From positions 868,001 to 932,000 of the forward strand of contig NZ_JALNMI010000001.1 of NCBI RefSeq assembly GCF_023156585.1: 64,000 nucleotides of DNA. The letters run 5' to 3'. The notes below the pieces were generated by a model. The model saw only the letters and a list, made by a program, of their open reading frames with translations. It made no database searches and was not told the DNA's origin. Below, piece by piece: positions 9,196 to 17,035 of this stretch; positions within the stretch are counted from its first letter, which is position 1, and every line of letters begins with the position of its first letter. The DNA is from Subsaxibacter sp. CAU 1640. GTDB lineage: Bacteria; Bacteroidota; Bacteroidia; Flavobacteriales; Flavobacteriaceae. The position numbers were made by a program, and so were the translations under genes.

Positions 9196-9939
9196 ATCAA
9201 TCTTTAGAAATTGTTTTGCTTCATCATAAGGAATAGTGAATTCTGTAACGCCTTGAACGTATGAAGCTATTTCATAAACGTTGTATAAGAGAATGACCCC
9301 ATTTTCATTAAAACCTATATTTTCTGGAAGCTGAAAGTCCTCACCGAAAAACAAATCTTGTTCAGATTCTTCATCAGTCAGTGGCTTTGTGACTTTTTCA
9401 AAATAAGGTTTGGCAACTTGTTTGAAAAGCTCTTCATCTTTTATGATCTCATCGTTTTCGAGAAGGTTTCCAGTAGTTTTATCAAAATTGAGAAACGTCA
9501 CGTGGCTATTTCCGTGTGCACCACCAGTATCTATATAGGAATTGACTACGACACAAACTATGCTTTCAGTTTCATAGTTGACCTCACTTTCAATCAAGGC
9601 TTCCCATTGTTGGGTAGTATCACTAAAGTCTTCCTTAAAGGTCTCATATTCTTTTTCAAAACCTTTGATGGCGTCAGATAACGAAAGATTAGCATCCTGC
9701 TTTTCACTCATATTAATCTCATTGGCCAAAAAATTCTCCAATGTTTTATTCACTCTATCAGCAACTGCTTCATTTCCTACAGCTTTTGGATAATTAATAG
9801 TGATGAGTGCTTGATCAGATGTCTCTATGGCTTCATCTGTAAATGACAAAGGAGCATCTTTTTTACAAGAAAAAATGATCAAAAAGACAATAATAAGTAG
9901 ATAGGTTTTATTCAAAATAATAGCAACTTTGTTAAACAT
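9187..9939 (-). CDS. Lipoprotein with DUF4163/DUF3298-type domains
   Basis: A 250-residue predicted lipoprotein with signal segment and lipobox IFSC (Cys25). The mature part has an N-terminal region like DUF4163/PdaC ([20 protein letters not shown]) and a C-terminal region like DUF3298 ([19 protein letters not shown], then [19 protein letters not shown]). The same pair occurs in anti-sigma factor RsiV, where the C-terminal part binds lysozyme. That function is not implied here, because the transmembrane anti-sigma part is absent. Convergent with the antiporter gene, with a 9-base overlap. Confidence 0.85.
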   Translation of the reverse strand: MFNKVAIILNKTYLLIIVFLIIFSCKKDAPLSFTDEAIETSDQALITINYPKAVGNEAVADRVNKTLENFLANEINMSEKQDANLSLSDAIKGFEKEYETFKEDFSDTTQQWEALIESEVNYETESIVCVVVNSYIDTGGAHGNSHVTFLNFDKTTGNLLENDEIIKDEELFKQVAKPYFEKVTKPLTDEESEQDLFFGEDFQLPENIGFNENGVILLYNVYEIASYVQGVTEFTIPYDEAKQFLKIDLE

Positions 9940-9960
9940 TGATTAAAGATAGTGCATCCC

Positions 9961-9991
9961 TTTGTAACCTTCGAATTAAAGCCTAAATTTG
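9961..9991 (+). promoter_or_regulatory. Consensus Bacteroidota promoter before the Cys/Met gene
   Basis: TTTG at 9961-9964, a 19-base spacer, then TAAATTTG at 9984-9991. Both elements and the spacing fit the Bacteroidota consensus. It lies about 180 bases before the next plus-strand start, implying a long leader. Confidence 0.6.
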
Positions 9992-10170
9992 TCGGGTTCA
10001 ATAAAATCCGAAGAGTTTTTCAAGTGCAAAAATAACTGGTTTTTGCTTCTCAAGGATGAATCCAAATAAAATATTTAGAATGAAATGAGCCAATGACAAA
10101 TCTTGATAAGAATTGAGAAGAATATTAGATTGGCGAATTCAGAAAACTATCAAAAAAATAAAATAGACAG
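9992..10170 (+). promoter_or_regulatory. Putative long 5' leader with hairpins
   Basis: If the consensus promoter is used, the PLP-enzyme mRNA carries a leader of about 170 bases. It contains a short TCGG/CCGA stem at its beginning and a 7-bp GCAAAAA/TTTTTGC hairpin with a 7-base loop at 10026-10046. I do not recognise a known SAM or other riboswitch core in it. Confidence 0.3.
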
Positions 10171-11310
10171 ATGAAATTTAATACAAAGACGATACACGGT
10201 GGACAAGAACACGATAAGGCTTACGGAGCTGTAATGCCGCCTATTTATCAAACCTCAACCTATGCGCAATCTACACCTGGTGGACATAAAGGCTATGAAT
10301 ATTCAAGAACTCATAATCCTACACGGAATGCGCTTGAAAATTCTCTTGCCAGTATAGAAAATGGGAACTACGGATTGGCTTTCGGCTCTGGCTTGGCGGC
10401 AATTGATGCTGTTATTAAATTATTGAAGCCTGGTGATGAAGTGATTTCTACCAATGATTTATATGGAGGTACCTACAGATTATTTACAAAAGTATTTGAA
10501 AATTTTGGTGTAAAGTTCCATTTCATTGGAATGCAAAATGCTGAAAATATTGAAGATTATGTCAATAAAAACACAAAATTGATTTGGGTGGAAACACCAA
10601 CAAATCCTATGATGAATATCATTGACATAAAAGCGGCTGCTGCTGTTGCAAAAAGGCACGACTTACTCTTGGCTGTTGACAATACGTTCGCAACACCTTA
10701 TTTGCAGCAACCTCTTGATTTGGGTGCTGATATTGTAATGCATTCAGCAACAAAATATTTAGGTGGACACAGTGATGTTGTGATGGGAGCCTTAATAGTG
10801 AAAGAAAAAGAATTGGCAGATAAATTGTATTTCATCCAAAATGCCAGTGGTGCCATTTGCGGTCCGCAAGATAGCTTTTTGGTATTAAGAGGAATAAAAA
10901 CCTTGCATTTAAGAATGCAGCGTCATTGTGAAAACGGGAAAGCAGTGGCGGAATATTTATCCAAGCATCCAAAAATTGAGAAGGTTTATTGGCCAGGATT
11001 TGAAAATCACCCAAATCATCATATTGCAAAATCGCAAATGAAAGATTTCGGAGGGATGATATCTTTCACAACAAAAGGGAACAATTTTGAAGAAGCCATA
11101 AAAATTGTTGAAAAGCTAAAAATTTTCACCTTGGCTGAATCTCTTGGCGGTGTTGAATCCTTGGCAGGTCATCCAGCAAGTATGACGCACGCAAGTATTC
11201 CGAAGGAAGAAAGGGAAAAGACAGGTGTTGTTGACTCGTTGATTCGATTGAGTGTAGGGATAGAAGATATGGATGATTTGATAGACGATTTGAAACAAGC
11301 TGTAGGATAA
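10171..11310 (+). CDS. Cystathionine gamma-synthase/lyase family PLP enzyme
   Basis: A 379-residue Cys/Met-metabolism PLP enzyme. Visible features are the phosphate-binding YEYSRTHNPTR (42-52), FGSGLAAIDA (71-80), Asp170 in VDNTF that pairs with the pyridine nitrogen, and the Schiff-base Lys195 in HSATKYLGGHSD. The C-terminal block has ESLGGVESLAGHPASMTH and a family-typical SVGIEDMDDLIDDL. Family members interconvert homoserine esters, cysteine and cystathionine; sequence alone does not separate gamma-synthase from gamma-lyase here. It stands alone with its own promoter and a strong terminator. A protein called metB in some genomes would look the same, so I leave the symbol empty. Confidence 0.93.
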   Translation: MKFNTKTIHGGQEHDKAYGAVMPPIYQTSTYAQSTPGGHKGYEYSRTHNPTRNALENSLASIENGNYGLAFGSGLAAIDAVIKLLKPGDEVISTNDLYGGTYRLFTKVFENFGVKFHFIGMQNAENIEDYVNKNTKLIWVETPTNPMMNIIDIKAAAAVAKRHDLLLAVDNTFATPYLQQPLDLGADIVMHSATKYLGGHSDVVMGALIVKEKELADKLYFIQNASGAICGPQDSFLVLRGIKTLHLRMQRHCENGKAVAEYLSKHPKIEKVYWPGFENHPNHHIAKSQMKDFGGMISFTTKGNNFEEAIKIVEKLKIFTLAESLGGVESLAGHPASMTHASIPKEEREKTGVVDSLIRLSVGIEDMDDLIDDLKQAVG

Positions 11311-11348
11311 AACAAAAAAGACCTAAAGTTATTTAGGTCTTTTTTGTT
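11311..11348. terminator. Bidirectional terminator, 17-bp perfect stem
   Basis: AACAAAAAAGACCTAAA pairs exactly with its inverted copy around a 4-base loop, with A-tract and T-tract ends. It can end both the plus-strand PLP-enzyme gene and the convergent outer-membrane protein gene. Confidence 0.85.
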
Positions 11349-11366
11349 TATTATTATTTCAATTTT

Positions 11367-12194
11367 TTAATCCAAATAGTATATATATCCAAAGTTAAGC
11401 CACACTAACCAATCTTTCGCCTTGTTTGATTTCAACTTGTGGTCTAAACCATCTACTTCGTTGCTAAAGAAATATTGCCATCTTAAATCAACCATTAAAT
11501 CAGAAAGAATTGTCAATTTATAACGTGTCCCCATACTGCCCACTACTGACCATGTCGTTCCACCATCAATTTTTACTGGATAATAACCAGGGTCATCTCC
11601 AGGGCCTGGTCTCCAAGGGCCAAATATATTCCTGGGGTCGAATACGTTTCCGTAATCTGCAAGGCCTTCAGGGTCTACATAATCTGTATATGCTTTTGGG
11701 TTGAATGACGTAAAATGGACACCCAAACTCACAAAAGGGGCAAAAGAGTATTGCGTTGCAGAAAATGCTCTAATGCTTAATGGAAAATACTCCAATTGCA
11801 TCCCAATATCTAAATTGTTTGCTTTACCAGAATGATGCCTCAATTGATCGTATCGCGGACGAGGATCATCAACCCATTCGCCAAAATGATTCAGTTTAGT
11901 AGTATTGTAAGAAATTTCACTTCTTAACTTGAAATGGTCATTAAAATAAGTGTCTGTTGAATAACAATTACAATCGGCTCTATAAGAAAAATTTATATAG
12001 TGAATGATTCCAATTCCAATACCTGTGTTACCAGCGTTAGTTTCTAAATTGTTTCTAACACCAAAATCAGACTGGAAGGCTACAGGACCAGCTATAACCC
12101 CAATCTCATGTGAAAACCCTAATTGTGCAAATCCGCTATTTATACCTAATAAAACTAAAGATATAAATGTTAACTGTTTAAAATTAAGCGCCAT
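11367..12194 (-). CDS. Predicted outer-membrane beta-barrel protein
   Basis: A 275-residue exported protein. The signal peptide ends at about INSGFAQ (residues 1-20), and the mature protein is rich in alternating aromatic strands. It ends in LVWLNFGYIYYLD, the aromatic C-terminal pattern of barrels. A Pro/Asp/Gly-rich stretch (FDPRNIFGPWRPGPGDD) probably forms a loop. The chosen ATG begins MALNFKQLTF; a longer frame upstream lacks a signal peptide at its start and is rejected. From memory it resembles a flavobacterial family (THC0290_0291-type) whose members are sometimes annotated as glutamate dehydrogenase because of proximity to gdhA. It has no dehydrogenase motifs. Confidence 0.7.
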   Translation of the reverse strand: MALNFKQLTFISLVLLGINSGFAQLGFSHEIGVIAGPVAFQSDFGVRNNLETNAGNTGIGIGIIHYINFSYRADCNCYSTDTYFNDHFKLRSEISYNTTKLNHFGEWVDDPRPRYDQLRHHSGKANNLDIGMQLEYFPLSIRAFSATQYSFAPFVSLGVHFTSFNPKAYTDYVDPEGLADYGNVFDPRNIFGPWRPGPGDDPGYYPVKIDGGTTWSVVGSMGTRYKLTILSDLMVDLRWQYFFSNEVDGLDHKLKSNKAKDWLVWLNFGYIYYLD

Positions 12195-12374
12195 ATGGTT
12201 GTGTTTAATTGAGGCATAGTTATCAACAAATATATGAAAACTCGGATAACTACCAAATAAAACAGTAACAACGTGTATATTGACTTTACATTGTAACTTT
12301 TTTAAAAAATTCTCAATCAATAAGATCTATTATGAGAATATGAAAAAAGATATTTAGAAATTTTAAAGATAATG

Positions 12375-12382
12375 TATCTTTG
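12375..12382 (+). promoter_or_regulatory. -7 promoter box for gdhA
   Basis: TATCTTTG, an exact TAnnTTTG match, 43 bases before the gdhA ATG. The -33 region is A/T-rich without a clear TTG. A small GGAC/GTCC hairpin lies in the leader just downstream. Confidence 0.6.
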
Positions 12383-12425
12383 CATCGCAAACGGACTATT
12401 TTTTCGTCCTTAAAACAAATTATAA

Positions 12426-13769
12426 ATGAAAGATAAAATAGATGCTTTTTTAGACTTGGTCAAAAAAACTAATGGTCATGAACCAGAATTTTTACAGGCA
12501 GTTCATGAGGTTGCGGAAACAGTTATTCCTTTTATTGAAGAAAATCCGAAATATAAAGGAAAAATGTTATTGGAGCGCATGGTGGAACCTGAACGCACCA
12601 TTATTTTTAGAGTGCCATGGGTTGATGATAAAGGTAATACACAAGTTAATAGAGGTTACAGGGTTGAATTTAATTCTGCCATTGGACCATACAAGGGTGG
12701 GTTGCGTTTCCATCCAACAGTAAATTTGAGTATCCTCAAATTTTTGGGGTTTGAGCAAACATTTAAGAATTCGTTGACAACACTTCCAATGGGAGGCGGA
12801 AAAGGTGGTTCGGATTTTGATCCGAAAGGGAAAAGCGATAATGAGGTGATGCGTTTCTGCCAGTCATTTATGAATGAGTTATTCCGTCACATTGGAGCAA
12901 ATACGGACGTTCCTGCTGGGGATATTGGGGTTGGAGGTCGTGAGATAGGATATATGTTTGGTCAATATAAAAGATTAAGAAATGAGTTCACTGGTGTATT
13001 TACAGGAAAAGGAATTACCTATGGAGGTTCGTTGATTCGCCCAGAAGCTACAGGCTATGGATGTGTTTATTTTGCAAAAAACATGTTGGCAACTAGAGGA
13101 GATTCTTTCAAAGGTAAAACCGTGGTCATTTCAGGTTCTGGAAATGTGGCTCAATATGCATGTGAGAAAGCAACTGAACTTGGTGGTAAAGTTGTGACAA
13201 TGTCAGATTCAGACGGCTATATCTACGACAAAGATGGTATTGATGCTAAAAAGCTAGCCAAAATCATGGACATTAAAAATGTGAAACGTGGAAGAATAAG
13301 TGACTATGTTAAAACATACAAATCTGCTACATATCATAAAGGTGAGCGCCCTTGGTCTGTAAAATGTGATATTGCATTACCATGTGCAACTCAAAACGAG
13401 TTGAATGAAAAAGAAGCCAATGCGCTGATCAAAAATAAAGTCATTGCAGTTGCAGAAGGTGCCAATATGCCGACAACACCGGAAGCAATTATGGCTCTGC
13501 AAAAAGCAAAAGTACTATTTTCACCAGGAAAAGCATCTAATGCAGGTGGTGTTGCAACATCAGGTTTAGAAATGAGCCAGAACTCTTTACGTCTTAACTG
13601 GACAAGAGAAGAGGTTGATGAGAAATTACATGCTATCATGAACGATATTCATGATGCATGCGTAAAATATGGTTCTCAAAAAGATGGCTATATAGACTAT
13701 GTAAAAGGTGCTAACGTTGCAGGCTTTGTGAAAGTAGCTGACGCAATGCTCGCACAAGGAGTAGTTTAA
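12426..13769 (+). CDS. gdhA: NADP-type glutamate dehydrogenase
   Basis: Reductive amination of 2-oxoglutarate to glutamate in the cytoplasm, the low-affinity route for ammonium assimilation. The 447-residue length fits the hexameric GDH I class. Substrate-binding and catalytic lysines are visible at K90 (GPYKGGLRFHP), K114 and K126 (PMGGGKGGSDFDP). PAGDIGVGGREIGYMFG supplies the catalytic Asp, and the Rossmann part begins at VVISGSGNVAQYA. NADP preference is inferred from class and length. It has its own promoter box and a strong terminator. The adjacent divergent outer-membrane gene may or may not be functionally linked. Confidence 0.96.
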   Translation: MKDKIDAFLDLVKKTNGHEPEFLQAVHEVAETVIPFIEENPKYKGKMLLERMVEPERTIIFRVPWVDDKGNTQVNRGYRVEFNSAIGPYKGGLRFHPTVNLSILKFLGFEQTFKNSLTTLPMGGGKGGSDFDPKGKSDNEVMRFCQSFMNELFRHIGANTDVPAGDIGVGGREIGYMFGQYKRLRNEFTGVFTGKGITYGGSLIRPEATGYGCVYFAKNMLATRGDSFKGKTVVISGSGNVAQYACEKATELGGKVVTMSDSDGYIYDKDGIDAKKLAKIMDIKNVKRGRISDYVKTYKSATYHKGERPWSVKCDIALPCATQNELNEKEANALIKNKVIAVAEGANMPTTPEAIMALQKAKVLFSPGKASNAGGVATSGLEMSQNSLRLNWTREEVDEKLHAIMNDIHDACVKYGSQKDGYIDYVKGANVAGFVKVADAMLAQGVV

Positions 13770-13795
13770 AAAAACTCACAATATTCTTTCAAAGG

Positions 13796-13827
13796 CTCCT
13801 GCAGTAGTAAATTGCAGGAGTTTTTTT
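13796..13827 (+). terminator. Terminator of gdhA
   Basis: CTCCTGCA pairs with TGCAGGAG around a 9-base loop and is followed by seven T residues, 27 bases after the gdhA stop. Confidence 0.9.
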
Positions 13828-13873
13828 ATAGATTGATTTATATGATTATCTATATTTTCTCGTTAGTAATAAA

Positions 13874-13881
13874 TATCTTTA
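13874..13881 (+). promoter_or_regulatory. Near-consensus -7 box for the PorZ-like gene
   Basis: TATCTTTA differs from TAnnTTTG by one base and lies 17 bases before the chosen ATG, downstream of the gdhA terminator. It supports the start at MIRNITLL. Confidence 0.4.
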
Positions 13882-13898
13882 GCACGTTAAAACCATTC

Positions 13899-16277
13899 AT
13901 GATTAGAAATATTACATTACTTCTTCTTTTGTTTTTTTCCATAACAGGATACTCACAAGATTTTTCAACACTTTGGGAAGGACATTTCTCATATTATGAT
14001 ATCAAAGACGTAAGTCAAAGTACTACAAAAATTTATGCAGCATCCGAAAATGCCATCTTTAGTTACGATCTCACCACTAACGAAATCCAGACCATAACAA
14101 CCGTCGATGGTTTGTCTGGAGAGACCATAATAACTATACACTATAGTGAAGATTACCAATTATTGATGATAGGTTATCTTAATGGGCTTATTGAAATATA
14201 TTTCGAATCTGACAATTCTATCTTATCAGTTGTCGATATTCTAGAAAAGGAAACGGTTCCACCAAATAAAAAGAAAATTAATCATTTTAATGAATCAGAT
14301 GGATTCATTTATATTTCAACTGACTATGGAATCTCGGTTTATGATCTGCAGAGGTTAGAATTTGGAGATTCCTATTTTATAGGAAATGGTGGAAGTCAAA
14401 TAAGCGTTAAACAAACAACCATTTTTGGAGATTTTATTTATGCAGCTTGTGGCGATAATAATGCGGTTAAAAAGGCGAATTTGTCCGACCCAAATTTGAT
14501 AGATTATCAACAATGGCAGACTCTTGATAATGGGAGTTTTATATCAATTGAAAATGTGGATGATAAGCTTTACGCTATTAAATCAAATAATGTCATTTAT
14601 GAAATCATTTCAGATAATTTCAATACGGTTTCCACTTATGGGCAGACGCCTGTTGATATGCGTTCATACGATGGCAATTTGATCGTAACCACACAAAGCA
14701 ATGTTTTCGTATATGGTTCAAACTTTAATGTTATTTCGAGTGTTTCTACTAATGCCGAATACAATACGCAATATACTTGTGCAACCATATCAAATAATCA
14801 AATTTACATAGGGACACGAACTTTTGGGGTACTAAAAACTGAAGTATCCAATCCACAAGAGTTTATTGTGATTCGACCAAATGGCCCTTTGAGAAATGAC
14901 ACATTTAAAGTGAGTGCCAACAACGGAAATGTTTTTGCAACTTATGGCGATTATGATGTTTTCTTGAATGCATATCCACTGCAGACTTATGGTATCAGTA
15001 GATTGGTGGAGGAGGAATGGGTAAATATTCCTTATGACAGCGTTTTTGGAGCTACAAACTTAAATGAGATAGCTTTTAATCCTTTTAATCCTTCTCAAGT
15101 TTTTGTCAGTTCGTTCTTTGATGGAATTTTAGAGTTAAATAATGGAATACCAACTACCTTGTATGATGAAAATAACAGTGGACTGGAATCCTTGGATGTT
15201 GGGGACCCAACCTATATAGATATCAGGGTTGGAGGTTTGGTCTTCGATAGGTCAGGACTTCTGTGGTCTATGACAAGTCTTGCAAATAGACCATTAAAGT
15301 CATATAATCCCGGTACGGGTCAATGGCAAGCTTACAGTTTTGAGGATCTTATACCAAACCCTGTTCAAGACGAATCGGGTTATGGGAATGATTTAGTTAT
15401 CGATAATAATGGAACTAAATGGACCACGAGTATGAGAAATGGTGTTATAGCCTATAACGAAAATAATGGAGATCAAAATATTGGTAGGTTATACACGCAA
15501 GATCAAAACATGCCTGACGTTCAAGTCCGGTCTTTAGCAATTGATAATCGTAACCAATTATGGATAGGCACGTTTAGAGGGTTGAGAGTTCTTTATAACA
15601 CAAGTAATTTTCTGAACGACCCTAATCCTCGGGCAAGTGAAATAGTTATTGTTGAAGAAGGAGTTCCAAAGGAATTGCTGGCTTTACAATTTATCACAGA
15701 TATAAAAGTGGATGGTTCAAACAACAAATGGATTGGTACAGATGATTCAGGTGTATTTTATTTTTCACCTGATGGACAAGAAACCATTTATCATTTTACA
15801 ACGGATAATTCACCATTACCTTCAAACCAAATTAGAGATATATCCATAGATGCTCAAACTGGAAAAGTGTTTATTGCGACCAGTAAAGGTTTGGTTGCCT
15901 TCTCATCGGGAGGATCAAAACCGAATGACGAGCTTAACAATGCGTTTGTATACCCAAATCCGGTGAGACCTGAATATAATTTATTGGGTTCGTCTGATTT
16001 AAATGATATTACAAATGGTGTCAAAATAAAAGGACTGACAGAAAACGTTAATATCAAAATTACCGATATCGAAGGAAACCTTGTGGCAGAAGCACAGTCT
16101 CGTGTCAACCTTCGCTCTTCAAGGGCCGGTTATAACTTTGCAATTGATGGAGGTACAGCTATTTGGAATGGTAGAAATCTTGGGAATAATATAGTTGCTT
16201 CAGGCGTGTATCTTATACTAATCAACGATTTGGATTCATTCGAAACGAAAATCTTGAAGCTACTTATCATTAGATAA
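13899..16277 (+). CDS. porZ: PorZ-like two-propeller T9SS protein
   Basis: A 792-residue exported protein with a signal peptide (about residues 1-20, ending GYSQ). Two beta-propellers follow, built from repeats of the two-component-regulator propeller type (for example LWIGTFRGLRVLYN and KWIGTDDSGVFYFS). The C-terminus begins FVYPNPVRPEYN and ends with a sorting-type Ig-like domain (GVYLILINDLDSFETKILKLL). This architecture and length match PorZ, a surface component of the type IX secretion system that delivers anionic lipopolysaccharide to the attachment complex in Porphyromonas. A longer upstream TTG frame would begin within the gdhA terminator and is rejected. It is followed after 20 bases by recO, probably in one transcript. 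A generic T9SS cargo protein is the alternative. Confidence 0.75.
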   Translation: MIRNITLLLLLFFSITGYSQDFSTLWEGHFSYYDIKDVSQSTTKIYAASENAIFSYDLTTNEIQTITTVDGLSGETIITIHYSEDYQLLMIGYLNGLIEIYFESDNSILSVVDILEKETVPPNKKKINHFNESDGFIYISTDYGISVYDLQRLEFGDSYFIGNGGSQISVKQTTIFGDFIYAACGDNNAVKKANLSDPNLIDYQQWQTLDNGSFISIENVDDKLYAIKSNNVIYEIISDNFNTVSTYGQTPVDMRSYDGNLIVTTQSNVFVYGSNFNVISSVSTNAEYNTQYTCATISNNQIYIGTRTFGVLKTEVSNPQEFIVIRPNGPLRNDTFKVSANNGNVFATYGDYDVFLNAYPLQTYGISRLVEEEWVNIPYDSVFGATNLNEIAFNPFNPSQVFVSSFFDGILELNNGIPTTLYDENNSGLESLDVGDPTYIDIRVGGLVFDRSGLLWSMTSLANRPLKSYNPGTGQWQAYSFEDLIPNPVQDESGYGNDLVIDNNGTKWTTSMRNGVIAYNENNGDQNIGRLYTQDQNMPDVQVRSLAIDNRNQLWIGTFRGLRVLYNTSNFLNDPNPRASEIVIVEEGVPKELLALQFITDIKVDGSNNKWIGTDDSGVFYFSPDGQETIYHFTTDNSPLPSNQIRDISIDAQTGKVFIATSKGLVAFSSGGSKPNDELNNAFVYPNPVRPEYNLLGSSDLNDITNGVKIKGLTENVNIKITDIEGNLVAEAQSRVNLRSSRAGYNFAIDGGTAIWNGRNLGNNIVASGVYLILINDLDSFETKILKLLIIR

Positions 16278-16297
16278 AAAATGCAAACGATGCGCTT

Positions 16298-17017
16298 ATG
16301 TTAAGCAAGACCAACGCCATTGTACTTTCAAAATTAAAATACAGAGACAATGATCTAATTGTCAAATGCTACACAAGTAATAGAGGTGTGGTCAGCTATT
16401 TGTTACGTGGTGTCCTAAAAAGTTCAAAGGGTATCGCCAAAACAGCTTATTTCCAACCATTGTCTCAATTACAAATAGAAGAGAATTACAAACCAAACCA
16501 ATCACTTCAGTTTATAAAAGAAGTCAAACTAGATAAGGTTTATCATAGTTTGAACTCTAACGTTCTCAAAAGTTCCATTGTGATGTTTTTGTCAGAAGTG
16601 CTTTCCTCTGTGTTAAAGGAAGAGGAGAAAAACACCCAGTTGTATGAGTATCTAGGAGCTTCTTTCGATTGGTTAGACCATGACGAGAACTTTGCAAATT
16701 TTCATTTGCTGTTCTTGCTAAATCTTACCAAACACCTTGGTTTTTATCCAGACACCACTTCCGTTACAAACCCATACTTCAATCTAAATACTGGCGCATT
16801 TGAATTGCATCCTGTAAATATGTATTCAATATCAGGTGAAAATTTAACAACGCTCAAACAGTTGTTAGGCATAAATTTTGATGCATTGAATTCGGTTAAA
16901 TTGAATTCAAAACAGAGACAATCGTTCTTAACTATGCTTTTGTTTTATTTTGAATTGCACCTTGGAGATTTTAAGAAACCAAAATCTCTTGCAGTGCTTA
17001 ACCAAGTATTTAATTAA
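16298..17017 (+). CDS. recO: DNA repair protein RecO
   Basis: RecO helps load RecA onto SSB-coated single-stranded DNA in the RecFOR pathway. The 239-residue protein starts with an OB-fold domain typical for the family (LSKTNAIVLSKLKYRDNDLI, then GVVSYLLRGVLKSSKG). A helical middle and a C-terminal region of FFELHLGDFKKPKS type follow. The four-cysteine zinc motif found in some RecO proteins is absent. It lies between the PorZ-like gene and the TonB receptor with spacers of about 20 bases, so all three may be cotranscribed. Confidence 0.93.
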   Translation: MLSKTNAIVLSKLKYRDNDLIVKCYTSNRGVVSYLLRGVLKSSKGIAKTAYFQPLSQLQIEENYKPNQSLQFIKEVKLDKVYHSLNSNVLKSSIVMFLSEVLSSVLKEEEKNTQLYEYLGASFDWLDHDENFANFHLLFLLNLTKHLGFYPDTTSVTNPYFNLNTGAFELHPVNMYSISGENLTTLKQLLGINFDALNSVKLNSKQRQSFLTMLLFYFELHLGDFKKPKSLAVLNQVFN

Positions 17018-17035
17018 AAACCAACAAGTATTTCC

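Noticed and set aside
9992-10170. SAM riboswitch in the leader of the PLP enzyme gene
   Set aside because: No GAGGTGG/ACTGGC-type conserved core or kink-turn elements are seen; only two small stems.
12195-12320. Extended start for the outer-membrane protein upstream of 12194
   Set aside because: The added residues form no signal peptide, whereas MALNFKQLTF at the shorter start does.
13812-13898. N-terminal extension of the PorZ-like frame from a TTG
   Set aside because: It begins inside the gdhA terminator stem, and the ATG at 13899 starts with a proper signal peptide.
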